From: JBLZUR01 sp048565625
GTDB lineage: Bacteria; Pseudomonadota; Alphaproteobacteria; Sphingomonadales; Sphingomonadaceae
Assembly (NCBI RefSeq): GCF_048565625.1
Contig: NZ_JBLZUR010000002.1
Coordinates: 1,984,001-2,048,000 of the forward strand
Direction: 5' to 3'
Length of the DNA stretch: 64,000 nucleotides
Shown here: positions 63,689 through 64,000 of the stretch, one piece after another
Layout: each line of letters opens with the position of its first letter
How positions within the stretch are numbered: the stretch's first letter is position 1
Notes under the pieces: model-generated
What the model was told of the DNA's origin: nothing
Seen by the model: only the letters and a program-made list of their open reading frames with translations
Database searches by the model: none
Made by a program: the position numbers and the translations under genes

Positions 63689-64000
63689 TTACGCGCTCAG
63701 CACGGCGCAGCCGCGCAGATTGGCCCAGCCACCGCCGGATTGAACGAGGGCTGTCTCCGCGCCCTTGATCTGGTGCGATTCATTACGACCCATGACCTGG
63801 GTCGCAGCCTCGATCAGCCGGATGACGCCGACCGCGCCGATGGGGTTCGCCCCCATGCAGCCGCCGGACGGGTTCACCGGAATATCACCGTCCAGCTGGG
63901 TCGCGCCGGAGGCGATCAGGTCCGCCGCCTGCCCCGGCGGGCAGAGACCGAGGCTCTCGTAATAGTTCAGCTCGAAGCAGGAATACGGCTCCTGCACCTC
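63689..64000 (-). CDS. Thiolase-family protein (SCP-x/lipid-transfer type), 5' end outside window
   Basis: The last 103 codons of a thiolase are in the window: SCFELNYYESLGLCPPGQAA, then VNPSGGCMGANPIGAVGVIR and the C-terminal GGGWANLRGCAVL. This is the pattern of SCP-x/Ltp-type thiolases that work with a DUF35 partner, as encoded directly downstream. These cleave by thiolysis or retro-aldol reaction in steroid side-chain breakdown. The usual GGGHPxGxSG motif reads GGCMGANPIGAVG. Confidence 0.85.
   Translation of the reverse strand, partial: EVQEPYSCFELNYYESLGLCPPGQAADLIASGATQLDGDIPVNPSGGCMGANPIGAVGVIRLIEAATQVMGRNESHQIKGAETALVQSGGGWANLRGCAVLSA

Overview
The window looks like a chromosome segment of a sphingomonad (Alphaproteobacteria, order Sphingomonadales). 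The grounds are a uniformly GC-rich sequence, several large TonB-dependent receptors, a dense set of P450, SDR, acyl-CoA dehydrogenase and enoyl-CoA hydratase genes, and the order rplU-rpmA-GNAT-obgE-csbD. Everything here was read from sequence alone; no database was searched.

Left part (1-18.3 kb), accessory and partly decayed. It opens with an arsenic module (aquaglyceroporin, arsH). Next come an MRJP-like secreted protein, a broken alpha/beta hydrolase, DUF4142 and DUF1440-like proteins, a frameshifted DUF4287 gene, and an AraC gene cut off at an IS6-type end beside a decayed IS6 transposase. From 7.2 to 15.3 kb lies a small catabolic cluster: AraC regulator, EthD protein, TonB receptor, SDR, P450, VOC protein, an SDR stub and a lipocalin-like DUF7064/7065 protein. 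IS remnants, a DUF5677 gene and an IS5-family element with a -1 frameshift signal follow.

Island (about 18.3-34.1 kb). Its right edge abuts a tRNA-Ser(CGA) gene and a P4-type integrase that is itself split by an 837-bp IS5-family element with a TA target duplication. The island carries relaxase and MobC, ParA, a membrane protein, an AlpA-like regulator and an orphan 481-aa protein. Its cargo is a compact defence-like module: a C5 cytosine methyltransferase converging on an operon of a 978-aa protein with two GHKL ATPase modules, a receiver-like 629-aa protein, a previously easy-to-miss 62-aa ORF, and a Vsr endonuclease. This is the best candidate in the window for an undescribed system. The left edge of the island was not found.

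Core segment (34.1-37.6 kb): tRNA-Ser, hspQ, rplU, rpmA, a GNAT acetyltransferase, obgE and csbD.

Right part (38.3-64.0 kb): a large catabolic region in several transcription units. There is a CoA-transferase pair with an enoyl-CoA hydratase, followed by an intact-ended but frameshifted IS630 element. A minus-strand operon of about 10 kb runs from an NTF2-like protein through LLM oxidoreductase, SDR, TonB receptor, BCCP, biotin carboxylase, a BCCP-like protein without the biotinyl lysine, a 3-hydroxyacyl-CoA dehydrogenase, an enoyl-CoA hydratase and a nitronate monooxygenase. A TetR regulator, a P450 and a divergent SDR-MFS pair come next. A second minus-strand operon holds a thiolase, a DUF35 OB-fold protein, an MBL-fold hydrolase, an enoyl-CoA hydratase, two acyl-CoA dehydrogenases, another BCCP and a divergent carboxyltransferase. 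Together these genes suggest uptake, oxidation, CoA activation and beta-oxidation-like breakdown of a large hydrophobic (terpenoid- or steroid-like) compound, with an unusual biotin-dependent step. The substrate is an inference and is not shown by the sequence.
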